Assembly (NCBI GenBank): GCA_003660555.1
Contig: QMUK01000020.1
Location: 1-16,395 of the forward strand
Length of the DNA stretch: 16,395 nt
Source: Thermococci archaeon
GTDB lineage: Archaea > Hadarchaeota > B88-G9
Direction of reading: 5' to 3'
Shown: piece by piece, positions 5,039 through 12,895 of the stretch
How the letters are laid out: each line of letters opens with the position of its first letter
Position numbering within the stretch: the stretch's first letter is position 1
Translations under genes and position numbers: made by a program
Notes under the pieces: model-generated
Seen by the model: the letters and a program-made list of their open reading frames with translations, nothing else
What the model was told of the DNA's origin: nothing
Databases searched by the model: none

Positions 5039-7081
5039 TTGAGGTACCTAATCGTATCCATGTTAGTTTTGGTTTCGATGGTTCAGCCAGGAGTTAAAGA
5101 AGAAAGAGATGTTTTAGATGAAGCTCTAGATGAAATTGACGTGGAAAAGCTAGGATTCCAAATAAAGGATAGTTGGATATACTTCCCGAGAAGCGAATAC
5201 ACCCTGCCTTTCTTCTGGGGGATATTCCAAGAGCCGCTCAGAATCTATGAATTCTCAGACACTTTAGCGAATTCAGCTAATAGAACTAGAAGTGGCGAGT
5301 ACTCTAGATTCGCCTGGAATTGTCTATTGAGAATGGGATACAAGGTCTCCCTCTACGGACCTAACTTATTCCTAGACGAAAACAGGACTATTGATCAAAT
5401 AAGGGAAATGTATCTCCTGAAAATGGAGCCAATAAGAGGAAAAAGCTTTTCCCAGGTTTCATTCGACTTAGAGAAGGAATACTCCGAGAAGTTAAATGCT
5501 CTCCCAGACGAAGTGGATTCAACCCTCGCTAGACTTCTCCAAGGATTAATCGAGTCTTGGAAGTGGCGTGAAATAGCATTCAGAAATTGTAAGAGTTCTG
5601 TTTTCGGAATAAGAGACTTCACCTCTACCCAGCCGGATGGAACTAAGTTCTATCCGGAAGTACAAGACCTAGAGAGTTGTTTGGACTTCCCATCCCTGTA
5701 TTACTCAGGGATGATTCTCCTCTATACAATTGAAGAATTAAGAGACGATTTGTCCTCCATTAGTGACTTGAAATTAAAGGAGAAAGTAGAACTAGAAACT
5801 CCTCTGGGGAAAGTGATAGTAGGTAGTTCCGAGAAAGACGTTCACGAATTGGAAGACGTGTTCCTATTACTCGACTTGGGAGGAGATGACTACTACTCCG
5901 GAGAAATAGCCTCTACCTCAGAGAAGGTTGGGGTCTCTCTCCTGATAGACTTGGGAGGAAATGATGAATATGAGGGAAAGATCTCCTCTGGGACAATGGG
6001 ATCCTCTCTGCTACTAGACGTTGAAGGCAACGACAAATACTCCTCGAGTGGATACTCTCAAGGGCTAGCTTTCTTCGGATTCTCCTTTCAAATAGATGAG
6101 AATGGAGATGACAAGTACTTCCTAATGGGAGAAGCTGGGCAAGGGGCTGGCATATTCGGTCTGGGAGTATTAATGGACTCCAAAGGGAACGACTTCTATT
6201 ACTGCATGGGAGATTGCCAAGGATATGGTGGAGTCGGAGGTTTCGGTTCTCTGGTTGATCTCGATGGAGATGACTCCTATAAAGCTGAATGGGATCCTAG
6301 GGTCATAGACAGGAGTGATTACCACACGAATGGAGAGTGTAACTACAGCAATGCTCAAGGAGCTGGATTCGGCAGAAGGGGAGATGGCTCAGATGGACAC
6401 ATTTGGTCAGGAGGTCTAGGTGTTTTATTGGACCTTAAAGGAAATGATGAATATGAAGCCGGTACTTTCTCTCAGGGGATAGGATACTGGTTTGGTGTTG
6501 GAATACTTTACGATAAAGCTGGAAACGATCATTATAAGAGTGCTTACTTTACCCAAGGCTCTTGCGCTCATTACTGCATAGGAGCTCTCCTTGATCTTGG
6601 AGGAAACGATTCACATGAGCTATTCTCTACTGCAGGAGCAGCGTACGGTTTCGGATGGGACTTTGGGATCGGTTTCTTCCTAGATAAAGGAGGGGACGAC
6701 TCTTATAGTGCAAAGAGGATAAGTTTCGGATGTGCCGAGGTAAATTCAATAGCTATTTTCTTAGAGCTGGGAGGGAATGACTCATATCACTTTAATGGGA
6801 AATTGGGATTTGGAGCTTCTGACAAAAGAGGGAGATATCATCCGGAGATAGGTATGATGAGGTACGAGGTACCATCGATTGGAATATTCGTTGACGTCCA
6901 CGGTGAAGACATCTACGATTGGGAAGAAGGGATTGCGGAGAATGACTCTAAGTGGTTCAGTCCCCCTAGGAAAGAATGGGGAAAGATGATTAGGAGGGGG
7001 ATCGGAATAGATTCAAACGAAGGGTACATAGGTTTCATTGAAGAAATAGAAAAATTGAAAGAAACGTTGGGAAGTAGTTAG
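5039..7081 (+). CDS. Exported protein with twelve GND-Y repeats (probable beta-solenoid)
   Basis: 680 residues from TTG 5039, preceded by a run of seven G (5028-5034). Residues 1-16 (MRYLIVSMLVLVSMVQ) form a short signal peptide. Residues about 20-270 are mostly polar and probably helical, with no family I recognise. Residues about 274-640 hold twelve copies of a unit of the form hhhD-h-x-G-N/D-D-x-Y, then a glycine-rich turn often containing QGxG. The GND aspartates are at 284, 309, 332, 358, 385, 412, 470, 497, 524, 554, 581 and 624, so the usual period is 27. Long inserts follow the 6th and 11th copies. CMGDC (389-393) and CAHYC (509-513) lie in repeats 5 and 8 and could form disulfides outside the cell. 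The pattern loosely resembles RTX calcium-binding turns but has a much longer unit. There is no C-terminal anchor or catalytic motif. Function is unknown; a surface or secreted binding protein is a guess. Confidence 0.85.
   Translation: MRYLIVSMLVLVSMVQPGVKEERDVLDEALDEIDVEKLGFQIKDSWIYFPRSEYTLPFFWGIFQEPLRIYEFSDTLANSANRTRSGEYSRFAWNCLLRMGYKVSLYGPNLFLDENRTIDQIREMYLLKMEPIRGKSFSQVSFDLEKEYSEKLNALPDEVDSTLARLLQGLIESWKWREIAFRNCKSSVFGIRDFTSTQPDGTKFYPEVQDLESCLDFPSLYYSGMILLYTIEELRDDLSSISDLKLKEKVELETPLGKVIVGSSEKDVHELEDVFLLLDLGGDDYYSGEIASTSEKVGVSLLIDLGGNDEYEGKISSGTMGSSLLLDVEGNDKYSSSGYSQGLAFFGFSFQIDENGDDKYFLMGEAGQGAGIFGLGVLMDSKGNDFYYCMGDCQGYGGVGGFGSLVDLDGDDSYKAEWDPRVIDRSDYHTNGECNYSNAQGAGFGRRGDGSDGHIWSGGLGVLLDLKGNDEYEAGTFSQGIGYWFGVGILYDKAGNDHYKSAYFTQGSCAHYCIGALLDLGGNDSHELFSTAGAAYGFGWDFGIGFFLDKGGDDSYSAKRISFGCAEVNSIAIFLELGGNDSYHFNGKLGFGASDKRGRYHPEIGMMRYEVPSIGIFVDVHGEDIYDWEEGIAENDSKWFSPPRKEWGKMIRRGIGIDSNEGYIGFIEEIEKLKETLGSS
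5858..6956 (+). repeat. Twelve coding tandem repeats, mostly 81 bp
   Basis: In-frame repeats inside the exported protein gene. The conserved core encodes LLDLGGNDxY-like sequences with spacings of 25, 23, 26, 27, 27, 58, 27, 27, 27, 30, 27 and 43 residues (first spacing is copy 1 to copy 2, last is copy 11 to copy 12, with 27 predominating). DNA copies are well diverged, so this is an old protein repeat, not a recent tandem duplication. Confidence 0.85.
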
Positions 7082-7105
7082 TTGTTCACTCCTAATCCCA
7101 TGATC

Positions 7106-7111
7106 TTTTTT
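7106..7111 (+). terminator. T-rich terminator after the repeat-protein gene
   Basis: Six T bases about 25 bases after the TAG stop at 7079-7081, in the short gap between two convergent genes. It fits the U-rich intrinsic termination of archaea. It overlaps the last bases of taw1 on the other strand. Confidence 0.4.
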
Positions 7112-8030
7112 ATTGTGCTATCTTTATCCCACTCTTTCTTTTTGAGATTAGCACCACTCTGCTTTCTTTTGATTCCGAAACTATGTGATACCCTAGTTCT
7201 TTTGAGAGCTCCTCTGAGAACTTCAGTATTTCCCAATGTTTGGGCATGTTCCCCGGATTCAATCTGTATCTGGAATAACCCAGATTCATGTAGGCCTTTG
7301 GCTCTATGAAATCCGGCTCGGCAATTGAGTCCAATTTGACGTAATCCTCAACGAATGGCATGTTCCATCCCTTCACCAGAGTGTGTCTTATCACTCTCCT
7401 AGTCCCTAGAGAAGGTAATAGTCTCAAGGTCTCTATTAGAGATTCCCAAGCTCTTGGAACTCTCGGAAGGTTTAGGGCTTCGAAGACTCTTTCGTTAGGT
7501 GCTGTGACACTGACGTACAGTTGAGTTGGGAGAGGATCGAGTTCTTCCAAAGCCTTGGGATTCGTGCCGTTGGTCACTAGGAAGGTAGTGAAGCCTTTCC
7601 TGTGAGCTTCCTCTATGAACTCTCCTAGTTCTGGATAGAGAGTTGGTTCTCCAGCCAGGGAAATAGCTATGTGTTTTGGTTCCATTGCCTCTTCGAATTT
7701 CTCCTTATTTACCTTTGGATTTCCACCAAAACCACTTATCAGTGCTCTTTGTGCCTCTATGGATTTCTCCAGTAAATAGGATGGATCGTCCCACTCTTTC
7801 ATCTCAACGTATGGGTAGTTGTTATACCTCCAGCAAAAGAGGCAGTTCAAATTACAGTGAAAGACAGAGGGGGTCATTTGAATACATCTATGACTTTCTA
7901 TCCCGTAAAACTTCTGCTTGTAGCAGTATCTGTCACCTCTGAGAGACTCCTTTGTCCAGTGGCAAAGCTTAACTCCCCCTGCTTTTCCGACCAGTTTATA
8001 TCCCTGCCTAAGGAGTAGTTCCCTCTGCAT
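7110..8030 (-). CDS. taw1: tRNA 4-demethylwyosine synthase (Taw1/TYW1)
   Basis: 306 residues, the size of archaeal Taw1, which lacks the flavodoxin domain of eukaryotic TYW1. It is a radical-SAM enzyme that condenses N1-methylguanosine-37 of tRNA-Phe with two carbons of pyruvate to build the tricyclic base of wybutosine. The radical-SAM cluster ligands are C59, C63 and C66 in HCNLNCLFCWR. C23, C36 and C49 are the ligands of the second Fe-S cluster, with the same mutual spacing as in characterised archaeal Taw1. ISLAGEPTLYPEL (GEP loop), FLVTNGT and LYVSVTAPN complete the barrel. The start ATG 8030 has GGGAGGA directly upstream. The gene is transcribed away from the methyltransferase operon, a second RNA-modification unit. 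Confidence 0.95.
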   Translation of the reverse strand: MQRELLLRQGYKLVGKAGGVKLCHWTKESLRGDRYCYKQKFYGIESHRCIQMTPSVFHCNLNCLFCWRYNNYPYVEMKEWDDPSYLLEKSIEAQRALISGFGGNPKVNKEKFEEAMEPKHIAISLAGEPTLYPELGEFIEEAHRKGFTTFLVTNGTNPKALEELDPLPTQLYVSVTAPNERVFEALNLPRVPRAWESLIETLRLLPSLGTRRVIRHTLVKGWNMPFVEDYVKLDSIAEPDFIEPKAYMNLGYSRYRLNPGNMPKHWEILKFSEELSKELGYHIVSESKESRVVLISKRKSGIKIAQ

Positions 8031-8052
8031 GTTCCTCCCTAGGGTAGGAGAG

Positions 8053-8059
8053 TTTAAAA
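8053..8059. promoter_or_regulatory. TATA-like box between taw1 and the methyltransferase operon
   Basis: TTTAAAA lies 26 bases from the taw1 ATG on the - strand. It directly abuts the methyltransferase ATG at 8060, so it is too close to serve that gene. Its use by taw1 would give an almost leaderless message despite the ribosome binding site present, so the assignment is uncertain. Confidence 0.25.
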
Positions 8060-9010
8060 ATGTTGCCCAAGACTCTAGCTAGGAAATACGGACTACGGGA
8101 ATTCATGGTAAAGAGATATATTGAAATATTTGGAGTTAAAGGGACGAAAGAATTTCTAGATAAAGTTGAGAAGGGTATTAGCAGCTACGTACGTGTGAAC
8201 ACCATAAGAGGAAGAGAGGAGGAGATAACATATCGGCTGATGGAAAAGGGATTCGATCTCAAAGACACTTTCGTCCCACACGTTTACTCCATAAAAGGAG
8301 ATTTTTCTCCATCCAGTAGCCTGGAGTATCTAAGAGGAGAGATTTTTCTTCAAGACTTGAGTTCAGCATATGCTTCTTTTTCATTGGGGGTTAAAGAGGG
8401 GGAGAGGGTGCTTGACATGTGCTCAGCTCCAGGGGCTAAGACTACGCACATAGCTCAATTAATGCGTAACAAAGGTGAGATCCTAGCAGTAGATTCTTCC
8501 AAGACTAGGGTTTTATCGTTGATTTACAACCTAGCTAGATGTGGTGTGAGAAATTGCTACGTATGGATAGAGGATTCAAGGAAACTTCCATCGATGATAA
8601 AGAGCAAGTTCGATAGGGTGTTATTAGATGCTCCTTGTACTGGAGAAGGAGTGATTTCGAAAGATAGATCTAGAAAATTATCCAGAGTCGAAAAAGACTA
8701 CTCAATAATGAGTTCCATTCAGAAGGAATTGATATCATCCGGACTTTCTCTTCTAAAAGAGGGAGGAATACTCGTGTACTCCACCTGTTCAATATCGCCG
8801 GAGGAGAATGAAGAAGTCATATCATATGCTTTAGAAAAGTTCCAAGTAGAGATTATTCCACTGGAATTCGGTGAGAGAGGACTGAAAAGCTTTATGGGTA
8901 GAAAATATCCGAGAGAGGTGACTAAATGCCGTAGGTTTTATCCACACGTTCACGATACCTATGGATTCTTCTTGGCTAAATTGAGGTTGGTGAAGGAGGT
9001 GAAAACTTGA
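8060..9010 (+). CDS. RNA (cytosine-C5) methyltransferase, NOL1/NOP2/Sun family
   Basis: 316 residues. Family members methylate C5 of cytosine in tRNA or rRNA with SAM through a cysteine adduct. Motif I is LDMCSAPGAKTTHIAQL (119-134). The acidic ribose-binding motif is AVDSS (143-147). Motif IV is LLDAPCTGEGV with C193. Motif VI is YSTCSISPEENE with C243, the catalytic nucleophile. C193 of the PC motif is the release cysteine. A short RNA-binding N-terminal domain (about 1-115, SSYVRVNTIRG) precedes the Rossmann core. There is no PUA domain in the same chain. Instead a PUA-like protein is encoded immediately downstream with overlapping stop and start. ATG 8060 follows GTAGGAG with 9 bases. Whether the target is tRNA (Trm4-like) or rRNA is undecided. 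Confidence 0.93.
   Translation: MLPKTLARKYGLREFMVKRYIEIFGVKGTKEFLDKVEKGISSYVRVNTIRGREEEITYRLMEKGFDLKDTFVPHVYSIKGDFSPSSSLEYLRGEIFLQDLSSAYASFSLGVKEGERVLDMCSAPGAKTTHIAQLMRNKGEILAVDSSKTRVLSLIYNLARCGVRNCYVWIEDSRKLPSMIKSKFDRVLLDAPCTGEGVISKDRSRKLSRVEKDYSIMSSIQKELISSGLSLLKEGGILVYSTCSISPEENEEVISYALEKFQVEIIPLEFGERGLKSFMGRKYPREVTKCRRFYPHVHDTYGFFLAKLRLVKEVKT
8995..9002 (+). promoter_or_regulatory. Shine-Dalgarno site for coupled TTG 9007
   Basis: GGAGGTGA inside the end of the methyltransferase gene, 4 bases before TTG 9007. That TTG overlaps the upstream TGA stop (9008-9010) as TTGA, an arrangement suited to translational coupling. Confidence 0.7.
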
Positions 9011-9489
9011 CTCCCAGTTGGTTCAAATCACTAAAAAGATGGGTCGAAAATTTGAATTCTGAGTATGAGGATGAGATAATGAAATTCATGAAATGGTGCC
9101 TAGACAGTGAGATTCTGATTAAGAAAGAGAATTTAATTCTTCTATTAACTTCAAGGAGCTCCTTCCTAAATAGAAGTGTATTCTCTGGGATCCCTCTGGG
9201 AGAAATAGGTTCAAGGGAGAGATTCATCCCTCATCCAGAAATCTCTTCGGTAATAGGCCCATTCCTGAAGAAAGCATATTCCTCTGAGAAAGGAGCAGTG
9301 CTCTTTACATATGGGAGAGATCTGTTCATAGAATCTGTCTTAGGATATTCAGAGATGCCGAGAGATGAAGAGTGTCTTTTAATCTGTGACGCTTATGGCA
9401 GAGACTTCGGAATAGGAAGGTACAAAAGAGGAGAAAGGATAATAGTGAATCTACTAGACCGAGGGCTTTACTTGAGGAAGGGATACTGA
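9007..9489 (+). CDS. PUA-like RNA-binding protein, partner of the methyltransferase
   Basis: 160 residues. The helical N-terminal part contains WFKSLKRWVENLNSEYEDEI. The middle has GIPLGEIGSRERFIPHPEI (61-79), resembling the linker and PUA-like C-terminal region of NOL1/NOP2/RsmF methyltransferases. Residues about 97-160 read as a PUA-type fold: VLFTYGRDLFIESVLG, then CLLICDAYGRDFGIGRYKRG, then DRGLYLRKGY, the usual final strand motif D-x-G-x-Y-L-R. It also resembles the PUA half of Nip7. It most likely supplies RNA recognition for the methyltransferase or acts in ribosome assembly. The TTGA overlap and strong ribosome binding site argue for a fixed ratio with the enzyme. I infer the fold from sequence pattern only; the exact family is not certain. 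Confidence 0.72.
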   Translation: MTPSWFKSLKRWVENLNSEYEDEIMKFMKWCLDSEILIKKENLILLLTSRSSFLNRSVFSGIPLGEIGSRERFIPHPEISSVIGPFLKKAYSSEKGAVLFTYGRDLFIESVLGYSEMPRDEECLLICDAYGRDFGIGRYKRGERIIVNLLDRGLYLRKGY

Positions 9490-9502
9490 GGTGGTAGATT
9501 AC

Positions 9503-10345
9503 ATGGTGAAGGTTGCAGTACACTCCTCGGATTGCGACGGAATACTCTCCGCCTCTCTAATACTGTTGAAATACCCAGAGGCAGAAATAGATTTCCTAAC
9601 AGTAGAAGAAGCTAAAGAGACCAATAAAGAATATGACATAGCTGTAGATCTCCCTAGGCCTAGGAAATGTAGGCTTTGGATAGATCATCACGAGAGCAAC
9701 TCTGATCTCAAAAGAAATGGAGATTACTTTGATCCTAACGCTAATTCTGCAGCTTCTCTCTTGGTCAAGGCATTGGATCTAGAGAGATCGAAAATAGCTA
9801 GGGAAATAGTCGAGATGGCTAACCTAGCTGATACCGGAAGACACACGGATGATCTCCTGATACTAGACAGAGTGATAAAGTGGAACCAAGGAAACAAAGA
9901 GAAGCTCCTAGCTATAGCAAGGGCTGTTTCCAAGTCTGGCAGAGATTTCATGAGGGAAGAGCTAATATCCTCAGAGTGGAGGAAGATTAAACCTGAGATC
10001 GAGAGATTCAACAAGAAAATAGAGGAAATAATTTCAAGGGTTACGGAAGGGGCGAGAGTGGCTCTAATAGACGAGAGAGGTTCCTTACCATACATAGTGA
10101 GCAAAGATTTGGGCGTGAGGCTTTTAGATAAGTTCGAGGTAGTAGCTCTAGTATATGAAGTAAAAGACGGTCTAAGAATTTCTTTTAGGAGCAAAAACGA
10201 GAATGTGGAGGAAATTGCGAAGAAATTGGGCGGAGGGGGACACGTGCATGCGTCTGGATCATCAATAACGGAGGGAGAGCTATATAAAGTGGTTGAGGAA
10301 ATCTCCAGGAGGTGGGGTCCGGTTGTTTACTTCAGAGTACGATGA
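9503..10345 (+). CDS. DHH/DHHA1 family phosphoesterase
   Basis: 280 residues from ATG 9503, which lies 9 bases after GAGGTG (9488-9493). An in-frame GTG at 9491 would overlap that site and add four residues. The N-terminal DHH domain has motif I HSSDCDGILSA (7-17), motif II AVDLP (D49), motif III DHHESN (61-66) and motif IV NLADTG (D110). The DHHA1 domain carries GGGGHVHASG (243-252), the substrate-binding GGGH motif. Relatives include RecJ, NrnA and archaeal nano-RNases or pAp phosphatases, so the likely substrates are short oligonucleotides or nucleotide phosphates, with Mn as metal. It is too small for a full RecJ with OB domain. It is third in the operon with the RNA methyltransferase and overlaps the next gene by 23 bases. 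Confidence 0.88.
   Translation: MVKVAVHSSDCDGILSASLILLKYPEAEIDFLTVEEAKETNKEYDIAVDLPRPRKCRLWIDHHESNSDLKRNGDYFDPNANSAASLLVKALDLERSKIAREIVEMANLADTGRHTDDLLILDRVIKWNQGNKEKLLAIARAVSKSGRDFMREELISSEWRKIKPEIERFNKKIEEIISRVTEGARVALIDERGSLPYIVSKDLGVRLLDKFEVVALVYEVKDGLRISFRSKNENVEEIAKKLGGGGHVHASGSSITEGELYKVVEEISRRWGPVVYFRVR
10308..10314 (+). promoter_or_regulatory. Shine-Dalgarno site for TTG 10323
   Basis: GGAGGTG inside the end of the DHH gene, 8 bases before TTG 10323. It selects a start that removes the unconserved upstream codons of the frame beginning at 10293. Confidence 0.65.
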
Positions 10346-10832
10346 AGTGCAAATACTAATCCACGGGAGAGCTGGGCAGGGAGTCGTGCTCTTGGGATAT
10401 CTCTTAGGGAAGATAGCCTCGGAATGTGGATTTAACTGTCTTCAGACGAGTAGCTACGGTGCAGAGGCGAGAGCTGGGAACTCGTCCTCGGAGGTGGTTA
10501 TATCTAAGAGTGAAATAGAGTTCCCCGGAGTTCTCGAGGCAGATGTGCTTGTCCTGCTCTCTGAAGGATTCGAGAGTCTACTAAACAAGTGTAAGAGAGA
10601 TTGCCTAATAATAAAAACAGAGGGGGTGCGCTCCCCTCCGATTGGGAATACCATAGAAATTCCAGCTTTAAAGATCTCCAAGGAAATAGGTAGTCCCAGA
10701 GATGTGAATTTAGTCATATTAGGCTTCCTAGTTAAAAAGCTTGGATTGGATAAGGGAGTTTCCTTGAAGATCTTGGACGAAATGGAACTGAATAAAAGAG
10801 CATTTGAATCTGGATATTCCCTGCTGGATTAG
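10323..10832 (+). CDS. 2-oxoacid:ferredoxin oxidoreductase, gamma subunit (orphan)
   Basis: 169 residues from TTG 10323. The subunit carries the conserved IHGRAGQGVVLLG segment (13-25; family GxGGQG) and the SSYGAEARAGNSSSEVVIS segment (43-61), which corresponds to SYGxExRGGxxxxxVxIS of POR/KOR/VOR gamma chains. In complete enzymes it pairs with alpha and beta chains that bind thiamine diphosphate and Fe-S clusters and decarboxylate pyruvate, 2-oxoglutarate or branched 2-oxoacids with ferredoxin as acceptor. No alpha, beta or delta gene is present anywhere in this window, and the RGG motif is changed to RAG. It overlaps the DHH gene by 23 bases. The partners may be encoded elsewhere, or the protein may have another role; the sequence cannot decide. 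Confidence 0.87.
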   Translation: MFTSEYDEVQILIHGRAGQGVVLLGYLLGKIASECGFNCLQTSSYGAEARAGNSSSEVVISKSEIEFPGVLEADVLVLLSEGFESLLNKCKRDCLIIKTEGVRSPPIGNTIEIPALKISKEIGSPRDVNLVILGFLVKKLGLDKGVSLKILDEMELNKRAFESGYSLLD

Positions 10833-10835
10833 CAG

Positions 10836-10871
10836 ATCTTCAATTGGAGGAAGATTAACATTCTTTTCTTT
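10836..10871 (+). terminator. Possible hairpin plus T-rich terminator
   Basis: ATCTTC at 10836-10841 pairs with GAAGAT at 10850-10855 across an 8-base loop. The T-rich run TTCTTTTCTTT follows at 10861-10871. It sits just after the oxidoreductase stop and before the convergent DUF460 stop. The stem is short, so the T-rich tract may matter more than the hairpin. Confidence 0.35.
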
Positions 10872-10886
10872 GGTCAAAAATTCCAG

Positions 10887-12881
10887 TTACTTCTTAATTT
10901 CCATCTTCCTCTCTTTTCTATACTCGGATAATTCTCTCTCAAGCCACTCCATCTTCTCTCTAGCTCTTCTCAACGACAAATCAGACAGTTTCTCCCTAAT
11001 TTTTTCCTCTAATTCTGTTTTGTTAGCTATGGCGAAATCTCCTATCCTCTTGACACTTACTTCGTCTTTCTCTATAACAGGCAGTCCTCCACCCTCAAAG
11101 ACCTCTTTAGCTTGATGAGACATGTTTCCATGGCATATCACTGCCCTAATCTTCCTATTTAGGAGTTCAAGTGCAGTTTGGGATCCTCCTCCACTTGGAT
11201 CCAAGATGAGAACTACGTCTCCTCTCTTTATTCCATATAGAGAATCTACCTCCGCTATACATTCTTTAGTGAATCTCTCTAGTACTTTCAGTGGAATTGC
11301 CTCTCCTCTAACTTCTAAGAGTCTCATTCTTCTCATTTCATTTATTTTCTTCATTAGCTCCATGTTTCTTCTTCTTTCTTCCTCCAATTCTTCCCTAAGC
11401 TTTGAGATTATCCTATTCCTCAGAGATATTGCCTCGTCCCTTTTCAGCTCTTTGAATTCCTCTTCAGTGATTTCACGTAATTTATTCTCTAACCTTTTTA
11501 TTTTCTCTCTCAGTTCAATTACTTCATCGAGGTACTCGTCTCTCTCACTCTTTAATCTCTTAATAGTCTCTTCAAGCTCTTTTATCCTCTTGTTCTTCCT
11601 TTCAAGTAACTTTAATGCTTTTTCACTTATTACTTCCTCTCTCCTCTCCTCCATTTTTTCTTCTCTGGGTTTGGATTTCTCTCTTTCCCTTATCGACGAA
11701 ATTACGTCTGAAAGCTTTTCTCCTTTAAGAACTCTTGCTTTAACCTCTTCTTCAAACTCTTCCATCCCTAAGTCTTTTAACCTTGAATAGATGTTCTCTA
11801 ACTTACTTTTATATCTGCTGAGAGCATATAAGGCCGATGCCAGAGCATCTCTTTCGTGATCATTGTCTAAATCGATTTCAACTTCTTTAACAATCCTATT
11901 CTTCTCCTCTACACTCAGAGGTATGCTGGGGCTGAATAACACTGAGTTAAACGAAGAAGATATCTTTTCCACTAATTTGGGTGGATTAGGTACATCACAA
12001 GCTACCAAGACAGGAGTCCCTACCTCACCTATTCTTCGTATCATCTCTCCGAGAGAGAAAGATTTAGAGCTCTCCACTCCTAGTGGATTCCCTCTCAAAT
12101 CCAAGAATGCCATAGCCTTAGTAGTTCCTGGATCTATTCCGACTATTATTGGCTTCTTCTGTGGAGAAGTTCTTTCCTCCGAGAGTGGAACGAAATCGAG
12201 CTTCTCTCTTTCAACTGGAATTATCGAGATTTGTATGTCTCCCTTTCTTCTTCTCACTACTCCCTCTAACTTCTCTCTGCCTGCATAAACTGTGAATTCC
12301 ACCCTGGAATATCCTCCATCCGCACTCTTAGCTACTACATCGTATTCCAGTCCTCTTTCTCTGAATCTATCCTCTATCCGCCTTGATACCTCCCTTATGA
12401 GGGAGTGTATTCTCCTTCGATATCTGTCTTGGCTAAATCCGCCTCTACCAAGGCTTCTCCCCCTACTAACCACCACTCTGGTTTCCTCTTCAAAAACCAA
12501 TACCTTGTAGCCAACTCCCCTTAGAACTAGCCTAGCGCACGCTATTGCTTCTTCCATTGAGCCATTTCCAACTTCTATTCCATGTTCACCCGCTAAAACC
12601 CGTAGAGGCTTACTCTCTCCAGGCCTACCTGTTACCTGTACGAGCGAGGTCTCGGGAGGAAGTCTCGAGTAAAAACTTATTAATCCCTTACTATCGAAGA
12701 GTTCATATATGTTGTCTACAGCTAGGTACTTGGGCCTTATCTCACTTATGAGTCTGAGAAGCCTGTACTTATTTAGGAACTCCTCTTTGAATAGCACCTC
12801 CTCTTCTGAGTTCAATACCACTACGGAATACCTAGGCGGCTCCTTAGATTGGGGCGATCCCTTAGATATGTCCACTCCCAT
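10887..12881 (-). CDS. DUF460-type RNase H-fold protein with long coiled coil
   Basis: 664 residues from ATG 12881. The N-terminal module (1-130) has MGVDISKGSPQS and YLAVDNIYEL. A second module has IVGIDPGTTKAMAFLDLRG with D250, VACDVPNPP with D296, and NDHERDALASALYA with D345. This IDPG... H-x-x-D-A series is the RuvC/RNase H-fold metal pattern. Residues about 407-519 are an almost pure charged coiled coil. A C-terminal globular part follows, with ILDPSGGGSQTALELL, AVICHGNMSHQA and KRIGDFAIA, and a final basic helix. The family is archaeal and described as predicted RNase H-like nucleases; no proven function is known to me. GAGGT lies only two bases before the ATG, and a better GGAGGTGG lies 13 bases before it. 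Coding could extend to 12944 without a stop, but that extension overlaps mre11 and looks unconserved. Confidence 0.85.
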   Translation of the reverse strand: MGVDISKGSPQSKEPPRYSVVVLNSEEEVLFKEEFLNKYRLLRLISEIRPKYLAVDNIYELFDSKGLISFYSRLPPETSLVQVTGRPGESKPLRVLAGEHGIEVGNGSMEEAIACARLVLRGVGYKVLVFEEETRVVVSRGRSLGRGGFSQDRYRRRIHSLIREVSRRIEDRFRERGLEYDVVAKSADGGYSRVEFTVYAGREKLEGVVRRRKGDIQISIIPVEREKLDFVPLSEERTSPQKKPIIVGIDPGTTKAMAFLDLRGNPLGVESSKSFSLGEMIRRIGEVGTPVLVACDVPNPPKLVEKISSSFNSVLFSPSIPLSVEEKNRIVKEVEIDLDNDHERDALASALYALSRYKSKLENIYSRLKDLGMEEFEEEVKARVLKGEKLSDVISSIREREKSKPREEKMEERREEVISEKALKLLERKNKRIKELEETIKRLKSERDEYLDEVIELREKIKRLENKLREITEEEFKELKRDEAISLRNRIISKLREELEEERRRNMELMKKINEMRRMRLLEVRGEAIPLKVLERFTKECIAEVDSLYGIKRGDVVLILDPSGGGSQTALELLNRKIRAVICHGNMSHQAKEVFEGGGLPVIEKDEVSVKRIGDFAIANKTELEEKIREKLSDLSLRRAREKMEWLERELSEYRKERKMEIKK

Positions 12882-12895
12882 TACCTCTATGTTAC

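Noticed and set aside
5858-6956. Typical RTX calcium-binding repeats
   Set aside because: The GND motif is similar, but the unit is about 27 residues, not nine, and the GGxGxD consensus is not followed.
11122-12288. Long + strand open frames opposite the DUF460 gene
   Set aside because: Same antisense effect of charged coding sequence; the - strand frame has clear RNase H-type motifs.
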